A DNA stretch of 64,000 bases from Perkinsus marinus ATCC 50983 (taxonomy: Eukaryota > Perkinsozoa > Perkinsida > Perkinsidae): contig NW_003211161.1 of the NCBI RefSeq assembly GCF_000006405.1, positions 33,393-97,392 on the forward strand, given 5' to 3'. This document shows positions 21,321-34,832 of this stretch, piece after piece (the first letter of the stretch is position 1; every line of letters starts with the position of its first letter). Under the pieces are notes generated by a model. It worked only from the letters and a program-made list of their open reading frames with translations. It was not told the origin of the DNA and searched no databases. A program made the translations under genes and the position numbers.

Positions 21321-22119
21321 GTTCTTGGTGGACCTCTTTAGGCCAATATAGGCCAATACCTCCAAGCGGCGGGGGAGGGGTCCCCGCGCGTTTTCGTGCA
21401 GTTTTCCTGCAATTTGGATAACTATGCGGCAAATGAGCCCGTGGAGCCGATTTTTGCGTTTTACCGTCAGAATTCCTTCAGTATTCCCTTGAAGACAGAT
21501 GTTGTACTAGCTAAGAAAAATCACTAATAAAATGCCAAATCGACCGCAAGAATAGCGATAGAACAATGCGCGAATGTCGAAATGGCGCGCGCTTTTCAAA
21601 AAAATAATCGATTTGATAGCGTACAAACTCACAACGCATGATGGAAATGCGGAAGAAAAAGGTTTTCTAAGCCGTACTGGTCAAACAGCGTTTGCCGTCG
21701 ATTAGCTGAACTACTTCTAAGTGAAGCGTGATAAGAAATACTATAAGTCAAAGTCAATAATAGTTTGTGACTGATCATGATGTCTATAACATAGTTATGT
21801 TTGAGGATTGAGTTGTTTACTTAAAGATGCGTTGTGCAAGCTGTTGTTGGAAGTTTGAATTTGGCTGAATAGAGAAGAAGTGAGAATTACGCAAGTTTAA
21901 ATTATATATGCAATTAGTTACGTCATATAGACTCCATATTATGAATAAGGTTTGTGTTATTTGTAATTGTGAAGTGAGTCTGAATGTTGATCAAAGATGG
22001 AATGTGGTTTAATAACTTTGTCCTTTTATTTGTTCAATGAGCCGTTCCATATTGAATATATTTATCATGTAGTTTGTTGTTATGTTAGAGAATACACATA
22101 GTATTTTGAATCTGTCGCA
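21321..22119. other. Repeat head followed by AT-rich leader of the Helitron
   Basis: The first ~60 bp are a GC-rich variant head of the 1.06-kb repeat. From about 21735 the sequence becomes AT-rich and non-coding up to the ATG at 22120. No gene is seen. Confidence 0.4.
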
Positions 22120-25100
22120 ATGATTCCTTCCGTGCATTCCATTGAAGTAGCTAATCCGAGGATATATCAAGAACCAGCGGAGCGTACGGATGCTGCGAGG
22201 GAATGGAATGCTTTTCTGTTGCGTCATAGAGACCATATAAGGAGGAATTTAATGATAGGTAATTCTTATTGGGTATAGTGTTTCTTTAGTTTCGTTCGAT
22301 TCATATTAGTTCAAAATTATTGGACTAATGGTGTTTACATAATTGTACTGCTATGAGTACGATGGTTTATGATTCTTTGAAATGTTGATTATATTTTAAA
22401 GATTCTTTTATAACTTAGCAAGTTGATTCTGTATTTTACTATTGAGTGGTCATTACTCATAACTTATTAGTATTAGTAGTTTGTATTTTAGGTGAGAGAT
22501 ACGTCTTGGATGAACATGAGAGTTTAGAGTATTTTCGTGGTACAAATCCCGATGGTCATTGCTTTTTCCATTCTGTCATTGCATCATGTATTCCTGAGAG
22601 AACACTAAATGATGACAGAGATTACGGTATAGCAGTGCATCGTTGGGCGGCTGTTCAAATGGGTCGTCTAGTAGAAGAAGGTATTCTAGATTTTTCATTT
22701 TTAGCAGACTATTTGGGGGTTCAAGGAGGAAATGTTGCTGATGCTATCGAAATAGCACAAAGAGATTTTGCAAGACCAACAATACAGTTTACTCTGGCAC
22801 ATCTTATTAATAGACCTATTGTCTATGTTAGTAGACAGTCATTGACAGATGATACTATGCTTCCGACTGTTGGTGTGTATGTGCCAGATGATCCATATGG
22901 CGCTTCTTGTGAGCCTGTCTTCGTTGGTCATGAGCATTATCAATCTGCATCATCTCTAGATGGGGGTTCCGGTCATTATATTGTTTTGAGGCGTAGAAGT
23001 GTAGCACAAACTGCGGCTTCGGATTCACTAGCTAGAAGTGATATAAATGTTGTGTCAAATATAGGTGAGGGTTTGATGGAAAGGAGTACTGTTTCGAAGC
23101 CTATTATAGGTAATATACGAAGTGCACTTTCTGTTTCATAGTTATATTTTTTTCTTTTGAACAAAATAACAGTTAATGAATGTGTATAGGAGTGAGATGA
23201 TGAAGAATAAATTTGATGGAACTGCTGTCATTGTTTTAGTTAATGTCTTAGCTACTGTTGCTAATTGAAAGATGCTTATAGATTTGTTTCAGGCGCTCGT
23301 CCAGTACGTGATACTATGAAACCTTCCAAGCTTGGGAGCAGTAAGAAACGTAGTAAAAAGATAGAACGTGAGTGCAATCGTTGCCTAAATTGTGGAGGAT
23401 TTATGAACGAAGATGGGCAGTGTAAAAAATGTGATTCTCGTAAAAGATGTGGTAAAAAATGTAGAACTGTTCAGCCGGCAACTGTTGAGAATCCTGTATC
23501 TGTGCAATGTAGTAAGACACAGTATCCTGATAGTGATAGGAGTGAAAATGTCTCGCATGTGAAGTGTACTCCAAAGTTGTATAGTTTTTGTGCTAAGGAC
23601 GTGTTTTTCAATGATGTAAATTTTACAGTTATAACTGATAATGATATAATAATGTCGGAAAAAATATCGCATTGTGATAATTGTTTACGATGGTCGACGA
23701 AAAAGTATAAACTTTACTTTAAAAAAATGCGCGTATCTGAAATCATTTGTCGGAAATATTTATTGATTGATAGAAAAAACTTAAAATCTAAGGATAAAAA
23801 GGAATACTATTTTTGTGATGAGTGTTATTGCTATATATCTGGTATGAGGTATAAGGCTAGTTCATGGGGTGTAGCGTGGCCAAGTTTTATCGCATTCATT
23901 CTTGTAAAGATAGGCTTCGTACAAGTCTGGTCATGGATCCCAGTAGATTTGAGAATATCGTGGTTACCCTCTCGTAAGTTTTTTCATGAAGCGTTAAGGA
24001 ACGTTTCAATATTGACACCCACTCCGTATTTTGAGGATAAAACATATAATCGTGCAAAACTCTTGGATGCGCTAGAGAAAATGGAGGGTGCAAATTTGAG
24101 TCGTTGTTTAGATGAAAGTTGTGTAGCTGATGTTAGATGTTTTTGTGGTTCTCAAGAATTTCTCGAAGACTGTAGTCTTTTTTCCTTGCAGTACGGGTTG
24201 GTGCATGAGTATTCTAACATGCGTAAATTGGGTGTGTTGCTACGGGGAGATCGTTGTAATCGTGATTATCTCGCAGCGGCTCGTTTCGATTGGCTATATT
24301 CTTGGCTTTTTCTTGAAAAATGGAGGATAGGTCCTTGTGTAGTTGTCGATTCGCAGTATGGGTTATGCTTGCTTGTTTGTAAAGAGCATAGAAACGGTAG
24401 TTTATTCAGGCATGTTCATTTGGCATACAATCCCATACAGAAAAATAAGCCCCTTTTAATACCAGATAGGTTGGGTGGACTAGTATTAGCACCACAGATA
24501 GTAAAACCCCTTGTTAAAAAATATAATGTAAACACTTATGAGGTGTTACGTATGACTGGATCTTATAACGGTCTCAGCTCTTGTATGTTACAAACTCGAC
24601 GTAGGTGGGATATTACATCAAATGCATTGGCAGATTCTGAGAGGTTGCAATTTCATTGTCGAAATGATATCCGCAATCGTGTAGAGGAATTTTTCAAGAG
24701 TGGAGATATATCGCGTGAAGTATACGAGTCGTTTGTGAATGATGTACCATTATCTATCTGCGAAAAGGAACAAATATCATTTTGTGAGAAGTCTGCAACT
24801 GTTTTTGGGATTGACAATCTATTAGATTGTCGTAAGGCTTTATATGAAGGAAAATGTAATAGGAGGTATTGTGTTACTCGAGTAGTAGAAGATGGTGATA
24901 ATATTAGACGGATAAGATATAATTATCCGTGGCCATTGAGGTTATTAGAGGTTGTTGCAGGGTCTTTCCCGTTATCTTTCAATATAGTTAATAAAATTCG
25001 GGCGAATTCTTGTGAAACTTGTTCCGGTTTTTCTCATGTATGGTTGTTGTCCTTATTATTATCTACGGTTTCACATTTGTGGGGATTAGTGGTAGATCGT

Positions 25101-28100
25101 GCGATTTCTGATGAAAATGAGAATTGGGAGGGCCATTTACTAAGGTTCATTACAGTGAAAGTTTTGAAATTGAAAATTACTCCTTTTGGAAAGGACAATC
25201 CTTACAAAAGTGTTCTAGGAATTGATCAGTTAGAGGCTAAAATACGAAGTTCATTTAATGTTGGCAGTAGTGCTGAATGTAATGTAATATCATATTTAGG
25301 GTCTTTCCCAGATGTTTCTCAAAGATCTATAAGTAGTTTAGATGTACCTCAATTAGAAAGTTTATATGATGTAAATATATCAAGCAAAATATTGCTTATT
25401 AATCGCACTGATGCTAGTAGGATAAGTAAATGTGAAATAGCAAATGTGTTACGAATTGGGAGTAAATTGTATAGTTTACGGTACATAGGGTTTTCTCAAC
25501 GAAGTAGTAAATTTTCTAATGATGGTTTTCATGCCGAAAGTTGTACTATACCCCTGTGTGCGGTTGACAGAATTATTTACTACTCTTCTAATAGTGCTTT
25601 GTCGAAAATAGTCGAGGAAATCCCTGTTAGCATTAAGCAACATTGGACTGTATTATGCTATGAACTTGTCCAGAAACAGACTCTTGAGGAGTATAGAATT
25701 GGTTATATGCAGTCACTTGATAGTACAGCAATATTTTATTGTGTTAAGCACAGACTGCCTCTCGTTAGGGACATTCGGGAAAGTACCTGTTCTTGTTGTA
25801 TATTATTAGCGGAAGGAAATAAATGCGATCGAAAGAGTCATGTTAGATGTATATCAAGTTCGTGCCATATATGTTTATGCAAAGTGCATTATTTATATTA
25901 TCAAGATATCACTCAAGAAGTGCCCAATATAATATCACGTATTCCTGTTACTCCTCATTCAATTTCTTCGTCTGGTAGGAATTTTGATGGAACATGCGAG
26001 TCAGATTCCGATGTATGTACCGTGTCGGATGAGTCTATAATTGAAACGTCTTCTTTTTCTAGTGAGTCAGTTTTAGTCAACGATCGTGATAGTGATTCGG
26101 GTTGTAGTGAGTCTTCTATATATCAACTGAGTGATGTTGATCCTCTGGATTTAGTTGAACTGGATCGTATTGAAAACACTGATACATTTGTGAATGAAAT
26201 TGGTATTGTAGATCCTGAGGCAGTAAAGTACTCTATACCTCGCCATGCTGTTTTTAATATCGATTCGCAGATTCTTAAGAGAAATACGACTAGGATAAGT
26301 GGGAGTCTCGCGCAAAGGCGGTTTCTCTATTCATTCGTGTGTACAGATCGTGGCCGATCTTTGTCGTTAATTAATTTCGAAGCTGATGTCTTTCCATCTA
26401 TATTTTATATTCAAGGCATAGACGGTCTTTTTCCGGGTTCTATTCCGCAATTTCTCTACGATAGTGAGATGAGTAATCGATATTTCGGATTCGATGGGAT
26501 AGACACGATGTTAAGAACTAGAATAAAAGATGGCGCATCCTTGACGGGATGTGATCCGAGATATATTGGACACGCATTCGATGCGATAGTTAATTTAGAG
26601 TTACGTGGGTCTGATACTCGTTTAGTACAAAGTCGTGGGTTTGAACATTTAATTGGGTCGTATGGAAATAAAGTGAGTGAGAGTCGTATGAGCTTCGACA
26701 GTGTGGATTCGAGACGTAGAATTTGTGAGGTGGCGTCATTTACTAAAAAGTCTCCCGAGTTTTTTTACACACATACGGTAAGTATGAGACATCATCCTGG
26801 TGTTCGTTTAATATTTAAAGAGGCTGAACTATTAGGATATATTGATAGTGATAATGATTTATCGAGAATGAGGGATACTTCAATTGCTGTTCAACTCACT
26901 AGATCTGCTGAGAGAGCGGTCAGATATATTTGGGAGTATATTTTGAGAAGTCCAGAAAAACCGTTGGGCGAAGTAGAATCTTTGTGGTATAGATCCGAAT
27001 GGCAATCGGATGGTAATCATGCTGGGAATTTACCACATACACATGGTTTGATTAAATTAAAAGAGGGGACTCAAAATCTTAATGATTGTTTAGAGCGGAT
27101 AATATGTTCGAGTTCACGTTTGTTTAATAATAAGGAGTACTTGATGGAGATAGGGTTAATAGAATCGGAGTCCGACTACGAAGAGTTACGTGACCGGGCT
27201 AGTCGGGTTCAAAAACATGATTGTCGTGCAGCTAATTATCGATGTCACAGAATAGTTGGTGAGAATGAGTCGTCTCGTTGTAGGACACCACATTATCCAC
27301 CATCGGAGGAATATCGTTTCGTTGATTATACTCCTGAACACAGTGAATCTGCTTTAGAGTTGCTTATAAAGATAGGTCTGGCTCGTAGAAACTTGGAGGG
27401 TGATATTATTTGGAATGATCAGTTGATAGGGGGAAAATATTTTTATCCTGCTGATAAGTACGAGCATTTCATACCGACTAATAATCATCTATGGGCGTTA
27501 CATCGAAGTCAATGTAATCTTTTGTATTGCGATCAATATAGAAGAAGTAGATATATTGCGAAGTATATAGCTGCTTCAGAATCTAAAGCTGCAGTTTTTC
27601 TCAAAGTAGATAAATCGGATAATGTGATTGGGCCTCGAGGGGAAGGATTGCAATCGGTGCGTGCAGAAATTGGTCCTCGTGAAGGGTCTAAATATAGAAA
27701 TGCTGGTTCATATAAGAAAGGTCGTGAAACGGTAGGTCGTTTGAGTCCTTTTACAGAGATAGTTTATCACGTTCTGAAGCTGAAAACCTTATGTACTAAT
27801 GTAGAATTCATTAAACTTCCAAGTGTTCCGTTTGAAAGCAGAGGTGGTATTTATTTAGGAAAATCCCCAATTGTAGTTTCGCAGCAATCATCTGATTTAT
27901 CACATGGAAATCAACCTGAATGTATCAGATTGAGGTTTAATAAGGGGTTGCCATCGTGGAGACTGTTTACCGTGTCCCAAAGTATACTTTATAACGATCG
28001 TGCTACTTCTTCTGTGAGTGTAGATAAGTATACAGTTTTTTCTTTGAGACCTCCTGAATTAATGATAATTTCGTCACCAAATGATTATTTCCGATGGTTT

Positions 28101-30872
28101 GTACGTTCGCCTACCAAAGTTTCACAGTCAAAGAATTTTGATAATTCACTTAGTAACCCGTTGGAGTTTATGATTCAAGTGAATTTATCAGAGTCATATT
28201 TTGTAGATATGTTAGACCATGTCGTGTTCATTCGTCGAAATTGTATCAAAGCATGTGTGGAATTTTTGGAGAATATTACGATGGATATCATGCATTCAAT
28301 CCAGGAATTTATCATCGCTCGTCAACTTTTACATGATATATTTTTACCTTTGAGTAGTATTATTGCTGGTGTTTCATCGTCGGCTTCATCGGAATTTTAT
28401 CATAGATATGTTAAGGAAATAAGTGAACCAGTTTTGGTTAACAGTAATATATCGCCAATTAATCAATGTAAATTTCTTATTCATTTAGCATTAACATTAG
28501 GGCATTTCGAAACAGAATTAGACTTATTCAAAGGTCCCTCAATATTAGATGTGTTCGTGCGGTCTAAAATCATAGATAATGATTTCTCTACTGATTTTGA
28601 TGAAGAGCACATTTTTAGTGTATTACGAAAATATGTATTGACAGAACTTCTATATTATCCAGGTGGTGGAACCTTTACATTTGATTCGTATCTGGTTGCA
28701 GCTTACACATCCCTCCGAAATAGTTTGTTAGATGAGTCGTACGCATCTGATCTTCCTGGTGTTCTTTTGAGTGATATTTCGCAAAATGCTTCAACTGAAT
28801 TGCGTAAATTTATAGATGATACTAAATCATCTACCATACAAGCATGCTTGGCTGAGATCCATTTGATATCTCCCACTGAGAGGGAATTTAGTGAAGCCAC
28901 TCGTTTTAATCCTTTACAGTGGATACCTGTTGCTGATGAGTTTGGTGTATTAACTCAAACATCTGCAGTTGAACAAACTCTTGCACTTAACGATCTAATA
29001 ACTTATATCGATTCTTATGCTAATGTCACATCTGGTTTTAGTCGCTTTCCCGTGATCATCGGGAGTCCTGGAGTAGGAAAAACATCTCTACTAGTGAAGT
29101 TAGCTTTATATTGCATTGGACGTGGTTTATTAACCGTCTTTACCAGTCTTACAGCGGAAACATCATTACGTTTTGGTGGAATTCATTGCCATGCACTCCT
29201 ACCGATTCCGATTTCAAATCAATCGCGTTTTATAGATGTGGATCGAATGACTGAAAAGTGCATTTTTTCGTTGAGTCGTAATCCGAATAAAACAGCATAT
29301 TTAAAATGTATTAATGTTATATGTATAGAGGAATTGGGCCTTGTGAGTGCAGAAATTATCTCATTATTAGACAGAGTATTACGGGTTATCAGAGGATCTA
29401 CTTTACCTTTTGGGGGGGGTTGTGGTACTTGCTACTATGGATCCTTTCCAACTTCCTCCTGTGGAAGGGAGGCCTTTGTTGGTTTCACCTTTATTTCTCA
29501 CTATGTTTCGAATGGTAAAATTATCTTCTTATGTACGGTCAGCTACGGATCCGCGATTACAACGTATAAATGAAATTGGACGATTGCCTAATCTAGTAGA
29601 AAATCCATCGTTGATTGATGAATATTGTTCTATCGTAAGGGAGGGATGTAGGTTTGAATCTGATATTCACAATGTTCCACGTACCGTTTTGAGAGTAGTA
29701 GGAAAGAGAGTTGCGGAACAGGAAGCCATATTGACTCGGGAGAATGAGATGTTGAGAATTTTACCAGCGGATGAGGTTTATATATCTTTTTCAGTCGATA
29801 AGGAAACTATTTCGGAAGGTCTTAATTGGAAGAATGCGACAAATGAAACAATATATGGATTGAATAGAAAATGTCTTTCTCCTAGTAGATTAGTTTTGTA
29901 TAGGTATTGTATAATGCGTTTGACAGAAAATGATACTTCGAATAGAACATATTCTCAGGGTCAGTTGTGTGTGATCGAGTCTGTTCCATCGTGTGATCGT
30001 GGAAGTGTAGGAATACTTTTATCACCGCCTGGAAATCGTTCTCTCCCGGATGATAATGACTATAAAGCTGCGGGATGGCTACCTATATCTCTATCGTTTC
30101 CTAGCACGTCTAGAGACGTATATATTAGAAAAGGTTTATTAGGTCGCCGATTACAGTATCCACTAAACCGTTTGTGGCTATAACGGTGCATCGATCGATG
30201 GGATGTACACTTCCTTCTGTTTGTGCTAAATTAAGTTTAATTGACTCAAAAGATCATTTGTGGTTACGCTCGCAGTTATACACTCTCTTTTCTAGAGTAG
30301 AAAGGCTGGAAAATATCATACTCATTGGGAATATTACTTCCATTCTCGCAGTCATAAGGCATTTACTTGTTAAACCACAACAGTTTGATCAATATGTACA
30401 TGAAGTTTTGAAAAGCTTTGAATCGATCCAGCCACCAACGTATTTTTCGTCGTTAAACCAGAATGTATCAAATGTGAATTTAATAACTAGTTGGCCTTTT
30501 CATACGTCTACTTTACCCCTACCAGATACATCTAATATAGGTGGGTGTGTATATTTGTTGTGCAGTATGCGTAATAGTAATATATGTTATATTGGTCAAA
30601 CTACGTCTATTGTTCGGCGTATTCAAGAACATAATCGTCGACAAGGATCTAAATCAACGCGAGATCCTTATTTATTGCCGTGGATATGTGTGGCAATCAT
30701 CACGGGTTTTGATGCACCGGAAGCCCGACTGCATAGGCTTCGGGTTGAAAGGATGTGGAAAAATCAGAGATCTATTTTCGATTCGGTATTTCACATTATC
30801 GATTCGGGTCGAAGACTTGTATCATATTATTCGGACAGGGCTTTGGTTTTTCAACAAATAATGGAACCTTGA
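22120..30872 (+). CDS. Helitron transposase: OTU protease - zinc knuckles - HUH Rep - PIF1-like helicase - GIY-YIG nuclease (frame broken twice)
   Basis: Exons 22120-22258, 22492-23109 and 23293 onward join in frame; the splice at 23109/23293 fuses an OTU module to a 2,100-codon frame. Residues about 60-215 form an OTU cysteine protease with DGHC (Cys70) and GHY (His208). Next come Cys pairs (CNRC, CGGF, CKKC) near 23380-23460, a Helitron-N-like region (about 26300-26700), the HUH motif PHTH at 27033-27044, the downstream Tyr motif YIAKY near 27552, Walker A GSPGVGKTS at 29061-29087 and a Walker B-like IEELG near 29325. The frame breaks at the G8 run near 29410 and continues as VVVLATMDPFQLPPV. 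It breaks again near 30165, then continues to a C-terminal GIY-YIG module (VYLL, CYIGQT, RRIQEHN) from 30541. This copy is inferred to be inactive or mis-assembled at the two sites. Confidence 0.8.
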
Positions 30873-31070
30873 TGTTTGATATATATTTTAATTGCTCTAT
30901 TGTATTGTATTTGTAATATAATGCTTTATAGGCAGATAATGTTTACAGTGAGATGCATATGGTGTAGTTCATGGTGTAATGTATGTGTGTGTAATTATGT
31001 ACGTATTGTATCAAGTTGAGTTATCAATATGCAATTTATGTGAACATAATCTTAGTGTGTTCGCTATAGT

Positions 31071-31253
31071 ATGGAAGATATTGAGATATATAGTAAGTGT
31101 TATGAGCTTTGTGAACATTGTAAATTTTGTAGATGTTGCGAGTGTTATAAGTTAATCATTACTTCTATTAGCATCAATGACTATCTTCTTAGGATGTTGA
31201 GTTACAACATTGGAACGAAAATGTTCTTACCACTAGCTAATGCGTATACGTGA
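31071..31253 (+). CDS. Possible 60-residue Cys-rich ORF within the Helitron
   Basis: Starts at an ATG 198 bp after the transposase stop. It contains CYELCEHCKFCRCCECY, a spacing compatible with a small zinc-binding knuckle. Nothing else supports it, and short ORFs arise by chance in such AT-rich DNA. Confidence 0.2.
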   Translation: MEDIEIYSKCYELCEHCKFCRCCECYKLIITSISINDYLLRMLSYNIGTKMFLPLANAYT

Positions 31254-31984
31254 TAGTAATTTATTCAACACAGTAACCCATCCATTTGTTGGTTTATTAT
31301 ATTATGCGTAGGTCTAACTATTTGACCTTGTATGTTATGTAGTATATACTGTAGGTATTTCAAATGTGTCACTCGCACTGATACTATGTATGAGGTATTT
31401 GTGTTCTGAGTTCTTTCTACATCTATGACTAATTATTGAGCGTGTAGTAATGGTATTAACATACTTTGTTATAAGCTGATTGTGTATCAAGTGGTGAGGT
31501 TTTCAGGAAACGAAATACAGACCTTCAATGAAATGGCGACTTGTATGTAGGAAAGTTATATATGTTAAAGAATACGTGTAGCTGTATTTTTAAGGTAGCA
31601 TGATTTAATAAAATAGTGTTGTATTTTATGTAACCATTTCGAAAAGGTGTGTGAAATATAGGTACTAAGTGAAGTTCGTTATAGTATTTGTGGAGAGGTG
31701 GAAGGCAGTTTTGAAGATCGATTATATGGAAAGAGGAGAAGTATTCAATATAGTTAGTTTTAATAAACATGTTGATAGTATCATGGGTAATTGATGGAAT
31801 GTGGCACGATAAAGTTGCCGTGAATAATACTAGTTGCAGATGTAGTAGTTGTTATTGAGAATTTAATTATCAGACGTTGTTGAGTGTCTTACTATAATTG
31901 TATTATAAACAGTAAGGTATCGTAGTAATTATTGAATTGTGTTCGAGTATTGATAAATATTGCAAAAACTAATCTTTTGTAGAT

Positions 31985-32029
31985 GAGCCACACTGCGAGT
32001 AATACGCAGGGTTACTCGCAGGGTGGCTC
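31985..32029 (+). other. Strong 17-of-18-bp hairpin inside the Helitron island
   Basis: GAGCCAC A CTGCGAGTAA at 31985-32002 pairs with TTACTCGCAG G GTGGCTC at 32012-32029, one mismatch, with a 9-nt loop. It is the only GC-rich stretch in about 1.5 kb of AT-rich non-coding DNA. Helitrons carry a hairpin just before their 3' terminus. Confidence 0.7.
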
Positions 32030-32509
32030 CATAGAACAGTTTTGACTTTAGTTTAATTAAGTCGGCTAAATATATATTATAACACGTCGAGTTATACAAA
32101 TCGTGGTTGAATGACTGAATTGTGAATAACATGATGCATATAATAAAAAATGTGTTAACTATGTTACATAGTATATCAGCAACTGCAGAATATGAATCGT
32201 GAAGGATGAACGTATATTGCATAGTTTAAATACAATATATGTTTGGAGAGCAATATTGCTGTGAATAAATTTCAATGAGAATTGCAGCTTCTAATATGAA
32301 AGTGTGATTGTCTAATGTATTTGATAAAAGATAGAAAATGAATAAGAAAACGAATATGCAGAGAGTATTTGATGATATCATCTTTTCTATATTAGTGTAT
32401 GAGAAGTATAAGATGTGTGTAATAAGTCTTGTGATCAGGTATGTAGTAATTGTTAGACGAATGTAATGAATTATAAATGAAATATTAATTGTTAGTGATA
32501 TTCTTGAAT

Positions 32510-34832
32510 ATGTCTTTATCAGTCACTCATGTGCAAGAGTACAGGTCCATAACTCTAGAAGATGTTGTTAGAGGTCGGTCTTGCGATGGCTGTAGGTTAC
32601 CACTGAGGTTACTAAGTGTTAAGAAGTCAGAAAAAAATAATAGAACGTCGGTGTACACATTTCGTCGCGGATCTAGCCATGCAGCATTGACTACACCCGA
32701 TTATGATCGTATGTTTCTGTGTGGTGACGCGAGTGGGAGCGGATGTTGTGTTATTTTCACTCGTTCCAGTGATCTAACCAAAGTCCTGATACCTGAGGGC
32801 AGTAGTGTGTCCGTGGGACAGTTGATAGTCGCAGTTGAACCACGGTTTGTGAATCAATATTTGGATGAGAAGCAAGTTACTCCCGTACTACGTACGGTTT
32901 TACCATTGTTTTCTCTGGATGATGTTGATGAGCTTCCTGTCATTCCAATAGAATTACAAGCTTCATCTTTCGTTCACTTTTATTTAAAAAATGTGAAGCT
33001 TGATATTAGCAGTGTTCGTTTGATGTCCTCTTGTGGTGGATCCTTCTGCAATAGGCTTTATGCTCCAAACTCGTGTGGGTGTATTGTTAAACCTTCCAGA
33101 CCTTCTTTCGTATTAGAGGGAGACATAGATATCCAACAAGTTGATATTGGTGATGATGGTGATAATGATACCGGTTATGAATGTTTGAATGGTACTACAA
33201 TCAATGGTCTTCGTTTTACGAAGATATTCATTGACGAAAATGTATTGTCTATGGCTAGTTGGAAGTCTTTGGATCTTCAGCTAATCAAAGAAGCCTGTCG
33301 ATCCGTTCTCTTACAAATATCTGGATGGAATTTATCTGGTTGGACAAAAGCTGGATCAGAAACAGACGATCATCTGATAAATGAAGCTAGAAGCTTCCAT
33401 ATAGTTGATGCAGAACCCATTTATATTGATCAAGTACAGGCTGCATCAGCTAAATATACTGCACCAGTATCTGTGCCCATAGAAGGAACCGTAAAAGGTA
33501 AAAATTAAAATATAAATTATGTATATTATGGTAAAATTACGAGAAATGGCGAATAGCGTGTACAGTTTGAACTGGTTTATGAGCACGAGTTTGTTTCATG
33601 TGTGAAAACGTGTTTAGAAAATTATCTGCCTATCCCCGTTATGTCTTCTGTAGTATTTGATTCTTTAAATAATATCATGACTCATACTGTATGAGTAGGA
33701 GTAGAAATCCATTTTTCTGAGGTAATTGATGTAAGGTTTTACAATATTTTATCTTTGTTTTCAACCCACTCATCGGATATAGTTCAAAATGTGCTGAATT
33801 TTGGGTTAGGTTTGATTGTTTTTTTTGTACAGGCCGTCCTTCAGCTGCTCGCTCAACAGTTACTGAGGAAAGCGATGATTCTGGTGATGGACAACATGGT
33901 TCAGGAGTGGCTTCTCATCATAGATCAGGTAAATTTGACTGTGGAACAATAATAAAAATTACACTAGTAGTACTATCACTACGTAGGTCATAGTAGATAA
34001 ATAACTAACTTTCGGTGACATCTTTCGTGGAAAGAGAAGTTGATGGTTGTAGATTTGAATTACAATACGTGACTATTTTCATATAATGAATTTATCTTTC
34101 TAGTGTAAGGTATGCTTATGGGAGTATTATTATGGTTATAGTAATAAGTCCACTATATTGAGGTATTCATTTTCTATATCATAATTATGATTATGTGCTA
34201 CATAAAACTAGTGTTGTAATATCTGAGATTATGTTCGTCAAAATTATAATGAGAGCACAGTATCTTTTAAAAAAGCGAAATTTTTATTCATTCTTAGAAA
34301 TATGTCTATGCCTATCGCATGATGTAACATGTTCGTTATAAATGTTACTTTTTCGACGTGCTATTATTGGTAGTGCTCGTCTTGAGTATAAAATGTATAG
34401 AATCTAACATTGATTTGAATAACCATATCAACGCATGGCAAAGTTAGTTGATTAATTCTTCACTATAGTTGGACGTCTTTCTTCTACATTCGCCCCCTGT
34501 GTGGGGTATTTTCAATTGTAAATGCAGGTGGAAAGAAGACAAGAAAATCGTAGATTCGAGTGTGAGAAAAGCTGGAGATAACATATACATAATCTTTTAC
34601 AGTGGAGTCCTATCGTGGGATACCTTTGAGTATTAAATAAGTAAGATTAATGTGGTTTCTTCATTTATTGATGGATGTTTTGGTAGATATCGTATGAATG
34701 TCAAGTATTGAGTAGTTATTGTCACCTGATATGAATACCTAAAATAGATTAATACTAACTTGTTAATCCCTTGTAGCAGGAAGCAGAATTGCGTTATCTC
34801 AAGTAACATGTCAAGATGAAGATATTATTTAA
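32510..34832 (+). CDS. Putative RPA-like ssDNA-binding protein carried by the Helitron island
   Basis: Exons 32510-33497, 33833-33928 and 34780-34832 join in frame to 378 residues; introns of 335 and 851 nt. The start was set at ATG 32510, as the frame upstream opens only with non-ATG codons. Residues about 60-190 could be OB-fold beta strands. A block with Cys pairs (SCGGSFCNRLY, SCGCIVK) followed by a strand-rich region resembles the zinc ribbon inserted in the C-terminal OB fold of RPA70. Plant and some animal Helitrons carry RPA-like genes, which fits the neighbour. The C-terminal exons are Ser/His/Gly-rich. The assignment is tentative because identity is visible only at pattern level. 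Confidence 0.45.
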
